From NCBI GenBank assembly GCA_910585235.1, contig CAJUCM010000005.1, positions 42,945 through 106,944 on the forward strand: a stretch of 64,000 bases of DNA. The letters are read 5' to 3'. A program made the position numbers and the translations under genes. The notes below the pieces were generated by a model. The model was not told the origin of the DNA. It did no database searches and saw only the letters and a program-made list of their open reading frames with translations. This DNA is from an uncultured Christensenella sp. Its GTDB lineage: Bacteria; Bacillota; Clostridia; Christensenellales; Borkfalkiaceae. Each line of letters opens with the position of its first letter. Position 1 is the first letter of the stretch. Positions 33,066 to 40,341 of this stretch are shown here, in pieces.

Positions 33066-34391
33066 TTATTCCTGCACGGCGTTTTTCGCCATTGCTTTGT
33101 GAGTGATCGAAGCGGCGAGAGTGAGCGCGGAAAAGATGACCGCAACGATCGGCGCCGCCACAATGGACAGTGTAACGGAGGGATCGTCTAAAAGTTCGGT
33201 GCCGAAATGGATCGTAAGGCAGGTGAATACCAGATAGACGGCGGCGAGAATAAAGACCGGAACGGACATATTAAGACGGCTTTTCATGTTGTCGCCGATT
33301 CCGCCGATATATTTCATGAGCGTAACGACTGCAAGAACGAGAAGCACGAGCTGTACTGCTTGCGCCATAGCGGAGCAGATATAAGTCGCGTCGAAATATT
33401 CGGGCATTGCGCCGTCCGCGGGCGAGGAATAGATCGTGGAGATCAGCATATTCACCGCCTGAAAATTAAGGGCGGTATCGATTGAATCTCTTCCGTCTAT
33501 GACGACGATGTTCGCGGCGGGCGATACGGTAAACGCGGCAACGAGAACCGCAAACAGGATCGCGCACATAGAACAGACAAAGCCGGAGATCGTCTGTTTT
33601 TTTGTAAACTCTTTTCCGATTCTTGCGATCTTAGAGGCGACGTAAAAGCCGAGGAAGATCCCGCAGAGAATGATCCCCGCGAGCGTCGCGCCGCTGTACG
33701 AGATACTGACGTTATTGGACGAAGTGAGCGACGCCGTCGCAGAATTGATTGCAAGGAATGCCGCCGCGCCGAGAATAAAGGACAGGATCGCGGCGATCGC
33801 GTATCTTTCGTATTTGATTTCAGGATTTTTGAAGTGCTTTCCGTACTTCACTGCCGAAATGATCGTAAACACGAGCACGAGTACGAGCGAACTTGCGCAG
33901 ACTACGGTCGATAGAACGACGGGGAGATAGCATGCCGCCTCGAAATAAGAGGTGTATGAGTTCATGGAATTCAGCATCGTCGCAAGATCGTCGTAAGCCG
34001 AGCCGAAGTATTCCCAGAGCATACTCGTGGCAGCCGTCGATCCGTAGGAACTCGAAGCGGTTGCCGTAAGTCCCATGCAGAAGATAAACACGAACGCGAA
34101 GAGAACGGCGGTCATCAGGCAGGCTCCGCCGCTTAAATCAAATGCCTTTCTGACTTTTGCGATCACGTCCGTCTTGGGTTTGGTCGCCTTTTCGCAGGGT
34201 TCGGCGGTTTCCCGCGCGTCGGGTGCGGAGCGCTCTTTCAGGGGCGTGCCGCAGGCAAAGCAGAACGCCGCGTCGTCGGGGCAGACCGTTCCGCAAGCGG
34301 GACAGTGATTCGGTTCGTCCGCTTTTTTCCCGCAGTAGCAACAGAACACGGCTTCTTCGGGATTTTCCTTTCCGCAATGTTTGCAGATCAT
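33066..34391 (-). CDS. double zinc-ribbon, multi-pass membrane protein with a phase-variable promoter
   Basis: A 441-residue protein. Residues 1-55 hold two zinc ribbons (CKHCGKENPEEAVFCCYCG and CPACGTVCPDDAAFCFACG). From about residue 85 there are roughly seven to eight hydrophobic segments, with polar extracytoplasmic loops rich in S/T/Y. Similar zinc-ribbon membrane proteins are common in gut clostridia and have no known role. GGAGG precedes the ATG. The promoter contains nine consecutive C between the -35 and -10 boxes, so expression probably varies with tract length. Confidence 0.8.
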   Translation of the reverse strand: MICKHCGKENPEEAVFCCYCGKKADEPNHCPACGTVCPDDAAFCFACGTPLKERSAPDARETAEPCEKATKPKTDVIAKVRKAFDLSGGACLMTAVLFAFVFIFCMGLTATASSSYGSTAATSMLWEYFGSAYDDLATMLNSMNSYTSYFEAACYLPVVLSTVVCASSLVLVLVFTIISAVKYGKHFKNPEIKYERYAIAAILSFILGAAAFLAINSATASLTSSNNVSISYSGATLAGIILCGIFLGFYVASKIARIGKEFTKKQTISGFVCSMCAILFAVLVAAFTVSPAANIVVIDGRDSIDTALNFQAVNMLISTIYSSPADGAMPEYFDATYICSAMAQAVQLVLLVLAVVTLMKYIGGIGDNMKSRLNMSVPVFILAAVYLVFTCLTIHFGTELLDDPSVTLSIVAAPIVAVIFSALTLAASITHKAMAKNAVQE

Positions 34392-34421
34392 AATTTATCC
34401 TCCATAGTTTCGTATGGATCA

Positions 34422-34452
34422 ATCATATCACAAGGGGGGGGGTGTTTGTCAA
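34422..34452 (-). promoter_or_regulatory. promoter with a 9-C tract in the spacer (34434-34442)
   Basis: On the minus strand TTGACA (34452-34447), a 19-bp spacer made of AACA, nine C and TTGTGA, then TATGAT (34427-34422). Nineteen is longer than the 17-bp optimum; loss of two C would restore it. An alternative -10 (TGATAT) would have a 16-bp spacer. The +1 lies about 15-20 bp before the Shine-Dalgarno. Confidence 0.75.
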
Positions 34453-34482
34453 TCCCTTTATAAAAAATTCTGAAAAATAAAA

Positions 34483-34510
34483 ACGCCCGCGCACTTTGGT
34501 GCGCGGGCGT
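34483..34510 (-). terminator. terminator of the EF-G-like gene
   Basis: ACGCCCGCGCAC / GTGCGCGGGCGT, a 12-bp stem with a four-base loop, followed on the minus strand by TTTTATTTTTC. Confidence 0.9.
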
Positions 34511-34523
34511 AAGGTTACGTTAT

Positions 34524-36563
34524 TTATTTTTTGAGGGATTGCAGAACAGTCGCGGGCGCTTCCTCGTAGCGGGCGAACGTCTCCGTAAATTTACCGCGTC
34601 CCTGCGTCATGGCGCGGAGGGTCGTGGCGTAAGTCATAAGCTCCGCCTTGGGCGCTTCCGCGGTGATGAGCTGCATACCGTCCTGCGCTTCCATGCCGAT
34701 GATCCTGCCGCGGTGCTTGTTGAGGTCGCCCAAAACATCGCCGACGAAAGATTCGGGAACGAGGATCCTCAGCCGCGAGAGGGGTTCCAAAAGAACGGGG
34801 GAAGCGTTTTTCATGCCCGCCTCGAACGCAAGCTCCGCCGCCGCTTTGAACGCCGCCTCGGAGGAATCCACGTCGTGATAGCTTCCGTCAAAGAGAACGG
34901 CTTTTACGCGAATGACGGGGTAGCCCGCAAGTACGCCGTGCGGCAGACATTCGATAATGCCCTTTTCGACGGCGGGAATATACTGCTTGGGAACGGAACC
35001 GCCCACGACCTCTTCGGCAAACTCAAAGTCCTTTTCGCATGGCTCGAAGCGCATTTTGCAGTGTCCGTACTGCCCGTGTCCGCCGTTCTGTTTTTTGTAT
35101 TTTCCCTCGGCGGTCGCGCTCTTTTTAATGGTTTCGCGGTAGGCGATCTTCGGCGTTCTGAACTCCGCGTCCGCGCCGAATTTCGCTTTGAGTTTTTTAC
35201 GGATGACTTCGAGGTGAACTTCGCCTAAGCCTCCCGCAAGCGTTTCGCCCGTGTCGGGGTCTTTGACGAGCATAAAGCTCTTGTCTTCCTCCGCAAGACG
35301 GTTAAGACCCGTGAAAACCTTGTCTTCCGTTCCGCGGACGGAGGCATATACCGCCATATAGAGCGCGGGCTTGGGGAAGGGGATCGCGTCGAAGCGGACG
35401 GGGGATTCGGGGGCGCACAGCGTGTCGCCCGTGCCCGTCGCCGTGAGTTTTGCGACCGCGCCCATGTCGCCCGCGCCGAGCTCCTGCACGGCTTCGAGCT
35501 TTTTGCCTTTGACAAGATACAGCGAGCCGATGCGCTCGTCGGTATCCGTAGAAGTATTGCGGACGGTCATGCCCGTTTTCAGCGTTCCGCGGTTGACGCG
35601 TAAATAGTTCATTTTCCCGACAAAGGGATCGACCGCCGTCTTGAATACCTGCGCCGCGAGCGCGCCGTCTCCGCAGGCGATCCCCACGACGGCGTTTTTG
35701 CTGAGGTCGAGCGCGGGCTGCGCCTGCCGTTCCGCCGCTTCGGGCATATATTTGACGATCTCGTCCATGAGGTTGATGACGCCCTTGTTTTGGAGCGCGC
35801 TGCCCGCCATGACGGGAATGACGTTGATCGAGAAAATACCTTTTCTGATCCCGTGAATGGTGTCCTCGCGGGAGAGCGCGCCGTCCTCGAAATATTTTTC
35901 GAGAAGAACGTCGTCGTTTTCTGCCGCCGTCTCCTGCAAGGCGAGGAACATCGTTTCCAGATCGCGCTTGTACTCGTCGGGTACGGGGATCTCTTCGGCG
36001 CCCGCATTTGAAAATTTATAGGCTTTTCCCGTGAGCGCGTTCACAACGCCCGTCATCTTGTTGCCCTCCATGACGGGGATCTGAATGGGAGCGATCTTGC
36101 TCTTGAACGCCTCTTGAAGCGCGCGCACCGTTCCGTGATAGTCGGCGTTGTCTTTGTCCATGCCGTTGATAAAGACGACGAGCGGTTTTTTGTCGCGCAG
36201 GCAGAGGTTGATCGCCTTTTCCGCGCCCACCGTGAGCGCGCCGTTCGCGTCGGTCACGACGAGCGCCGCGCCGCACGCGCGGATCGCCTCGTCAAATTCG
36301 CCCTCGAAATCGTAGAACCCCGGCACGTCGATGAGGTTGAGTTTTACGCCCTTCCAGTTCGTGTAGGCAAGGGAGAGCGAAACGCTCATCTTTCTTGCGA
36401 TCTCCTCCGCGTCGAAGTCCGAAACGGTCGTGCCGTTATCGACTTTGCCCATGCGTTCGATCGAACCGCCGTTGAAGAGCATTGCTTCCGTCAGCGTCGT
36501 TTTCCCCTCGCCGCTGTGACCCACGATCGCGATATTGCGAATGTTATTTGCAGTCGTTCCCAT
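34524..36563 (-). CDS. EF-G-like translational GTPase (EF-G2 type)
   Basis: A 679-residue translation-factor GTPase with EF-G domain order. The G1 loop is GHSGEGKTTL, unlike GHIDAGKTT of canonical EF-G; G3 is DVPGFYDFEGE; G4 is NGMD where NKMD is usual. The C-terminal part has the EF-G domain IV/V pattern (GGSVPKQYIPAVEKGI, ending with MTQGRGKFTETFARYEEAP). These changes mark the second EF-G-like clade found beside the true fusA in many bacteria, whose exact role is not established. The ATG follows AAGGGG. Monocistronic with its own promoter and terminator. Confidence 0.87.
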   Translation of the reverse strand: MGTTANNIRNIAIVGHSGEGKTTLTEAMLFNGGSIERMGKVDNGTTVSDFDAEEIARKMSVSLSLAYTNWKGVKLNLIDVPGFYDFEGEFDEAIRACGAALVVTDANGALTVGAEKAINLCLRDKKPLVVFINGMDKDNADYHGTVRALQEAFKSKIAPIQIPVMEGNKMTGVVNALTGKAYKFSNAGAEEIPVPDEYKRDLETMFLALQETAAENDDVLLEKYFEDGALSREDTIHGIRKGIFSINVIPVMAGSALQNKGVINLMDEIVKYMPEAAERQAQPALDLSKNAVVGIACGDGALAAQVFKTAVDPFVGKMNYLRVNRGTLKTGMTVRNTSTDTDERIGSLYLVKGKKLEAVQELGAGDMGAVAKLTATGTGDTLCAPESPVRFDAIPFPKPALYMAVYASVRGTEDKVFTGLNRLAEEDKSFMLVKDPDTGETLAGGLGEVHLEVIRKKLKAKFGADAEFRTPKIAYRETIKKSATAEGKYKKQNGGHGQYGHCKMRFEPCEKDFEFAEEVVGGSVPKQYIPAVEKGIIECLPHGVLAGYPVIRVKAVLFDGSYHDVDSSEAAFKAAAELAFEAGMKNASPVLLEPLSRLRILVPESFVGDVLGDLNKHRGRIIGMEAQDGMQLITAEAPKAELMTYATTLRAMTQGRGKFTETFARYEEAPATVLQSLKK

Positions 36564-36611
36564 AGTTGTTTCCCCTTATCATTGACTTGGCGGAAAGAAC
36601 CCGCCTATTTC

Positions 36612-36639
36612 ATTATAACTTAATTTGACGAAAAATCAA
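36612..36639 (-). promoter_or_regulatory. sigma-A promoter of the EF-G-like gene
   Basis: On the minus strand TTGATT (36639-36634), 16 bp, TATAAT (36617-36612). Confidence 0.65.
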
Positions 36640-36681
36640 TAGCAATCGGAAAAATAATCCAAAAGAAACAGCGAAAATAAC

Positions 36682-36719
36682 TTGACGAAGCTCATGCCTG
36701 TAAGTATAATGATTACAGG
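36682..36719 (+). promoter_or_regulatory. promoter with an operator palindrome over the -10 box, upstream of the Rrf2 gene
   Basis: TTGACG (36682-36687), 17 bp, TATAAT (36705-36710). A perfect inverted repeat, CCTGTAA - nine bases - TTACAGG (36697-36719), encloses the -10 box. Its size and place fit a dimeric Rrf2-type repressor acting on its own promoter. Confidence 0.75.
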
Positions 36720-36729
36720 TGGTTTTACG

Positions 36730-37170
36730 ATGAGAATCAATACGCGGTGTTCCGTAGCAATTCATATTCTGACGTTGGTTGCGTTAAATGGCGAAGAGCC
36801 CGCTACGTCTGAAATGATGGCGGCGAGCGTAGGCAGTCACCCTGTCGTGATCCGGCAGGCGATGTCCCTGTTGAAAAAAGCGGGACTGATCGAAACGCAG
36901 AACGGGCTTCCCGGCGGGAGATTGACAAAACCGCAGGAAGAGATAACGTTATACGACGTCTATAAAGCGGTTCAAAGTCCAGACGGGAACGCGTTGTTCG
37001 ACGTTCACAAAAATCCGAATCCCGAATGCCCGGTGGGGCGCAATATCGCCGCGGCGTTAAACGAACCTATTATGCACGCGCAGCGGGCAATGGAAAATGC
37101 GTTAAAGGATTATACGTTGAAAGATATTACGGCATACATTATTGAAAAATATACGCTTCAAACCAAGTAA
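36730..37170 (+). CDS. Rrf2-family transcriptional regulator
   Basis: A 146-residue winged-helix regulator. It starts MRINTRCSVAIHILTLVAL, with the recognition region ATSEMMAASVGSHPVVIRQA and wing GLPGGRLTKP, as in Rrf2/YwnA proteins. Only one cysteine lies in the C-terminal segment (NPECPVG), so it lacks the three-cysteine set of IscR/NsrR and probably does not hold a cluster in that way. It is followed 20 bp later by a flavodoxin-ferredoxin gene, which it probably controls together with itself through the palindrome over its promoter. Confidence 0.88.
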   Translation: MRINTRCSVAIHILTLVALNGEEPATSEMMAASVGSHPVVIRQAMSLLKKAGLIETQNGLPGGRLTKPQEEITLYDVYKAVQSPDGNALFDVHKNPNPECPVGRNIAAALNEPIMHAQRAMENALKDYTLKDITAYIIEKYTLQTK

Positions 37171-37190
37171 AAAATTTAAGGAGGATCAGC

Positions 37191-37943
37191 ATGCAAATTT
37201 ATGAAATCGTATTCAGCCCTACGGGCGGGACGAAAAAAGTCGCGGACGTTCTTACAGGGGCATTCGGCGCGAAAACAGAAACAATCGATCTTTCCGACCG
37301 GAATTTTGCAGGGTGCGATCTGACGGACGACGGATTAGCCGTGATCGCCATGCCGTCTTTCGGAGGACGCGCGCCAAAAACCGCTGTCAGCCGTTTGAAA
37401 ACGGTAAAGGCGAACGGCATAAAGGCTGTCGCAGTCGCCGTTTACGGCAACCGCGAACAGGAGGATACGCTGCTTGAAATATGCGACGTTGCAAAGGAAT
37501 GCGGATTCAAGGTCGTTGCGGGAATCTCCGCCGTTGCGGAACACTCCATCGCGCATCAGTATGCGACGGGCAGACCGGACGATACGGATACGCAACAGCT
37601 TGCGGATTTTGTAAAGCGGATCACGGACAAAATCAATTCTTCGTCCGTCGCTTCACCGGATATTCCTGGAAACCGTCCTTATAAAAAATCGGGTGGCGGG
37701 CTTGTACCGAAAGCGTCCTCTGCCTGCGTGAAATGCGGGGTTTGCGCAAATCAATGTCCCGTCGGCGCGATCGATGAGAAGAATCCGAAAAGGACGGATA
37801 AAAAAGCGTGTATTAACTGTATGCGTTGTATTGCCGTTTGTCCGCAGAATGCGCGTAAGGTCAGCGGAGTTATGGTAAAGCTTGTGGGTGCCGCGTTGAA
37901 AGAAGCTTGCGGCAACAGAAAAGACAATGCGTTATATCTCTGA
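37191..37943 (+). CDS. EFR1-type flavodoxin/ferredoxin protein
   Basis: A 250-residue redox protein. It begins with a flavodoxin P-loop-like motif (IVFSPTGGTKKVADVL), then VIAMPSFGGRAP, and ends with two 4Fe-4S motifs (CVKCGVCANQCPVGA and CINCMRCIAVCP). The domain order matches the EFR1 family, like the protein at 30565-31461, but it carries no poly-G tract. AAGGAGG precedes the ATG. It forms a two-gene unit with the Rrf2 regulator, which suggests redox- or thiol-linked control. Confidence 0.88.
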   Translation: MQIYEIVFSPTGGTKKVADVLTGAFGAKTETIDLSDRNFAGCDLTDDGLAVIAMPSFGGRAPKTAVSRLKTVKANGIKAVAVAVYGNREQEDTLLEICDVAKECGFKVVAGISAVAEHSIAHQYATGRPDDTDTQQLADFVKRITDKINSSSVASPDIPGNRPYKKSGGGLVPKASSACVKCGVCANQCPVGAIDEKNPKRTDKKACINCMRCIAVCPQNARKVSGVMVKLVGAALKEACGNRKDNALYL

Positions 37944-37960
37944 CCATAAAAAATAATAAA

Positions 37961-37986
37961 AAACAGCCCGTCAAAGGGCTGTTTTG
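37961..37986 (+). terminator. terminator after the flavodoxin-ferredoxin gene
   Basis: AAACAGCCC / GGGCTGTTT with a six-base loop, ending in TTTTGC. Confidence 0.85.
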
Positions 37987-37988
37987 CA

Positions 37989-38008
37989 TTTGGTGCGTCC
38001 GCCGAGGC
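37989..38008. repeat. 20-bp copy of the tRNA-Arg 3' end
   Basis: TTTGGTGCGTCCGCCGAGGC occurs here and again at 38129-38148, where it is the 3' end of tRNA-Arg on the minus strand. The copies are 140 bp apart. The DNA between them holds no gene. Such a duplicated tRNA end is the usual trace of site-specific integration and loss. Confidence 0.7.
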
Positions 38009-38104
38009 AACTTCGCGCGTTGCGCTCGTGCCGCCTAAGGAATCGGACATTTAGAAAGGCGGGGCGAACTGTTCGATCCTCGCCGAAACAATGTCAAACC
38101 AAAA

Positions 38105-38127
38105 AAAGCCCGCAAGGGGCTTTTTTC
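38105..38127 (-). terminator. terminator of the tRNA-Arg gene
   Basis: AAAGCCC / GGGCTTT hairpin; on the minus strand it follows the tRNA 3' end and ends in a run of T. Confidence 0.7.
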
Positions 38128-38130
38128 GTT

Positions 38131-38206
38131 TGGTGCGTCCGCCGAGGCTCGAACTCGGACCGGGAGCGTCGGAGGCTCTAATGGTATCCAATTCCACCAC
38201 GGGCGC
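38131..38206 (-). tRNA. tRNA-Arg (anticodon CCG)
   Basis: A 76-base cloverleaf with encoded CCA. The seven-base loop CTCCGAC gives anticodon CCG, reading CGG. T-arm CCGAG-TTCGAGC-CTCGG is perfect and the D-arm pairs. Two mismatches are visible: C4-A69 in the acceptor stem (GCGCCCG against CGGACGC) and A27-C43 at the base of the anticodon stem. TATAAT on the minus strand at 38227-38222 provides a likely -10 box. The mismatches and the duplicated 3' end nearby suggest that its 3' part may have been replaced by integration. Confidence 0.7.
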
Positions 38207-38248
38207 AGATAAGATAAAACGATTATAGCACATTTTTTATAAAAATGC

Positions 38249-38277
38249 TTTATATTTTCAGGCGGTTATGGTAAAAT
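38249..38277 (+). promoter_or_regulatory. probable sigma-A promoter of mnmA
   Basis: TTTATA (38249-38254), 17 bp, TAAAAT (38272-38277). Its upstream end overlaps the region driving the divergent tRNA-Arg gene. Confidence 0.55.
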
Positions 38278-38311
38278 ATGATAAAAAATTTGTAAAAGCG
38301 AGTGAAAGGTC

Positions 38312-39394
38312 ATGCAAAAAACGGTCGTAGTAGGGATGAGCGGCGGTGTTGACAGTTCCGTGGCGGCGCTTCTGTTAAAGGAACAGGGCTATCGCGTCGT
38401 GGGGCTTTTTATGCAGAACTGGGACGAAAAGGACGCAAACGGCGCGTGCACTGCGGACGAGGACTTCAACGACGTCGTGCGGGTGTGCGGACTTTTAGGC
38501 GTGCCCTATTACACCGTGAACTTTGCGGCGCAGTATATGGATCGTGTATTTTCGTATTTCCTCAAAGAGTACGCGGCGGGCAGAACGCCCAATCCCGACG
38601 TTCTTTGCAACCGTGAGATCAAGTTCGGACCGTTCAAGGAGTATGCAAAGGAGCTGGGCGCGGACTATATCGCAACGGGACACTACTGCGGGATTTCGCA
38701 CGAGGGCAACGCGCACAGACTTTTGAAAGCGCGCGACGCCAACAAAGATCAGACTTACTTTTTGAACCAGCTCACGCAGGACCAGCTCGAAGGGGTGCTT
38801 TTTCCGCTTGCGGAAATGGAGAAAGCCGAGGTGCGCGCGATCGCGGAAAAGAACGGACTTGCGACGGCGCGGAAAAAGGATTCGACGGGGATCTGCTTTA
38901 TCGGGGAGCGCAACTTCAAAAAGTTTTTGCAGGAATATCTGCCCGCAAAGCGCGGAAAAATTCTGACGCTCGACGGGGAAGAAGTCGGCGAACATGAAGG
39001 CGTTATGTATTATACGCTGGGGCAGAGGCGGGGTCTCGACCTCGGCGGACGGCAGGGCGAAGAGGGCAGGTGGTTTGTCGTAAAGAAAGACGTGAAAGAA
39101 AATATCCTCTACGTTTCGCACGGCGACGAAAGCCCGCTCTATTCCAATACCTGCACGGTCGAAGGGTTTAATTTTATTCCGCACGAACCCGCGGAGAAAG
39201 AGTTTTGTTGCAGGGCAAAGTTCCGCTACCGCCAGAGCGAACAGGGCGTTTTGGTGAAACGGACGGGGGAAGATACGCTTGAAATTGTATTTGACGAACC
39301 GCAACGCGCCGTAACGGAGGGGCAGTACGCCGTTCTGTACGACGAGGCGCAGTGCCTTGGCGGGGGCGTGATCACGGCAACGAAAAAAAATTGA
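38312..39394 (+). CDS. mnmA: tRNA-specific 2-thiouridylase MnmA
   Basis: A 360-residue enzyme that thiolates U34 of tRNA-Lys, Glu and Gln. It has the PP-loop VGMSGGVDSSVAALLL near residue 6-20, the two catalytic cysteines in NPDVLCNREIKF and STGICFIGERNF, and YYTLGQRRGLDLGG. Length is normal. GAAAGGTC supplies a modest Shine-Dalgarno. spoIIR follows after 62 bp. Confidence 0.95.
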   Translation: MQKTVVVGMSGGVDSSVAALLLKEQGYRVVGLFMQNWDEKDANGACTADEDFNDVVRVCGLLGVPYYTVNFAAQYMDRVFSYFLKEYAAGRTPNPDVLCNREIKFGPFKEYAKELGADYIATGHYCGISHEGNAHRLLKARDANKDQTYFLNQLTQDQLEGVLFPLAEMEKAEVRAIAEKNGLATARKKDSTGICFIGERNFKKFLQEYLPAKRGKILTLDGEEVGEHEGVMYYTLGQRRGLDLGGRQGEEGRWFVVKKDVKENILYVSHGDESPLYSNTCTVEGFNFIPHEPAEKEFCCRAKFRYRQSEQGVLVKRTGEDTLEIVFDEPQRAVTEGQYAVLYDEAQCLGGGVITATKKN

Positions 39395-39423
39395 CAGGTA
39401 TAAAAATTCAATCATAAGTCAAT

Positions 39424-39451
39424 AAACGCTCCGTAAGAAAAAGGAGCGTTT
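39424..39451 (+). promoter_or_regulatory. hairpin that includes the spoIIR ribosome-binding site
   Basis: AAACGCTCC / GGAGCGTTT, a perfect 9-bp stem with a ten-base A-rich loop. The right arm contains the GGAG of the spoIIR Shine-Dalgarno, ten bases before its ATG. It has no long U-tract, so it could be a weak mnmA terminator, a translational control element, or both. Confidence 0.65.
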
Positions 39452-39456
39452 ATATT

Positions 39457-39999
39457 ATGAAAAAAGTGATCGTCATTTCGTTTTTAGTTGCATTGATCGC
39501 AGGGCTTGCGATATTTTTTGCGGGGAACGCGGGGGAGAACTATTCCACCGATCCCGCCAACGCGGAGTCTTATTTGCGGGTACATATCCGCGCCAACTCG
39601 AACAGCGCGGAGGATCAGGAAGTCAAGTATAAGGTGCGCGACGAAGTCGTGACCTATCTGACGCCGATCGTCGCGGAGTGCGCAACGAAAGAGGAGGCGA
39701 TCAAAAAGATCGGTGAAAATCTCGACGGGGCGGCGCGCGTGGCGGATGAAACGCTGAAAAAGTACGGTTATACCTACGGCGCGCGGGCGAGTATCCGCCG
39801 TGAAGAATTTCCGACGCGGGTCTATAAGGATGCGACGCTTGCGGCGGGCGTATACGACGCGCTGATTCTGGAACTCGGCACGGGCAAAGGAGATAATTGG
39901 TGGTGCGTCGTCTATCCTCCTCTCTGCTTCGGCGGGGGGAACTGCAAGATAGAATATAAGAGTAAGATCGCGGAGATCGTTAAAAAGTTTTTCGGATAA
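39457..39999 (+). CDS. spoIIR: stage II sporulation protein R
   Basis: A 180-residue secreted signalling protein that activates the SpoIIGA protease across the septum, so that sigma-E is processed in the mother cell. It has an N-terminal signal helix (KKVIVISFLVALIAGLAIFF), the core YLRVHIRANSNSAEDQEVKYKVRD, and the C-terminal WWCVVYPPLCF that marks the family. It is the key evidence, with the ger genes, that the organism forms endospores. Its ribosome-binding site is inside a hairpin. Confidence 0.94.
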   Translation: MKKVIVISFLVALIAGLAIFFAGNAGENYSTDPANAESYLRVHIRANSNSAEDQEVKYKVRDEVVTYLTPIVAECATKEEAIKKIGENLDGAARVADETLKKYGYTYGARASIRREEFPTRVYKDATLAAGVYDALILELGTGKGDNWWCVVYPPLCFGGGNCKIEYKSKIAEIVKKFFG

Positions 40000-40019
40000 G
40001 TTTTTTCGGATGAAATATA

Positions 40020-40058
40020 CCCGCCCCGCTTGGCAAAGCCAAGCGGGGCGGGTGTTTT
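40020..40058 (+). terminator. spoIIR terminator built from a long perfect palindrome
   Basis: CCCGCCCCGCTTGGC, AAA loop, and a perfect 15-bp complement, followed by TGTTTT. The core CCCCGCTTGGC recurs in a palindrome at 58693-58729, and CCCCGCTTG in another at 58900-58940. The 342-bp gap to the first surface gene also holds one copy of the 27-bp repeat and the promoter at 40242. Confidence 0.8.
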
Positions 40059-40133
40059 ATGGGTGTGTTTGCGCGGCGGGGAATTATGTTTTGAGAACCG
40101 TAGGGTGCGGGCGTTTGCGTTTTACGCAAAATC

Positions 40134-40160
40134 GTAGGGCGCGGCGTCCCCGACGCGCCG
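40134..40160 (+). repeat. 27-bp intergenic repeat, copy 1
   Basis: Starts GTAGGGCGCGGCGTCCCCGA and ends CGCGCCG. Further copies lie at 46611, 52765, 58749 and 58847, always between surface genes. Confidence 0.75.
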
Positions 40161-40241
40161 AAGTTTTTTACGTTTTCAGTAAAAAAATGTTAAAAAAGGC
40201 TGAAAAAAGCGGAAAAGGAGAAAATCGTCAGACAAAGCGTG

Positions 40242-40271
40242 TTGACAAAACGCATAAAAGGGGGTTATAAT
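40242..40271 (+). promoter_or_regulatory. promoter of surface gene 1
   Basis: TTGACA (40242-40247), 18 bp ending in five G, TATAAT (40266-40271). Closely matches the promoters of the other three copies. Confidence 0.82.
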
Positions 40272-40341
40272 AACTATGTATCTATATAAGGTGGGTTATT
40301 ATATAGAATTTTACGAAAACTATCATCACGAGGCATAAATC

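Noticed and set aside
37989..38100. A second tRNA gene beside tRNA-Arg
   Set aside because: Only about 18 bases of the 3' end are present; no anticodon arm or D-arm can be folded from the neighbouring bases.
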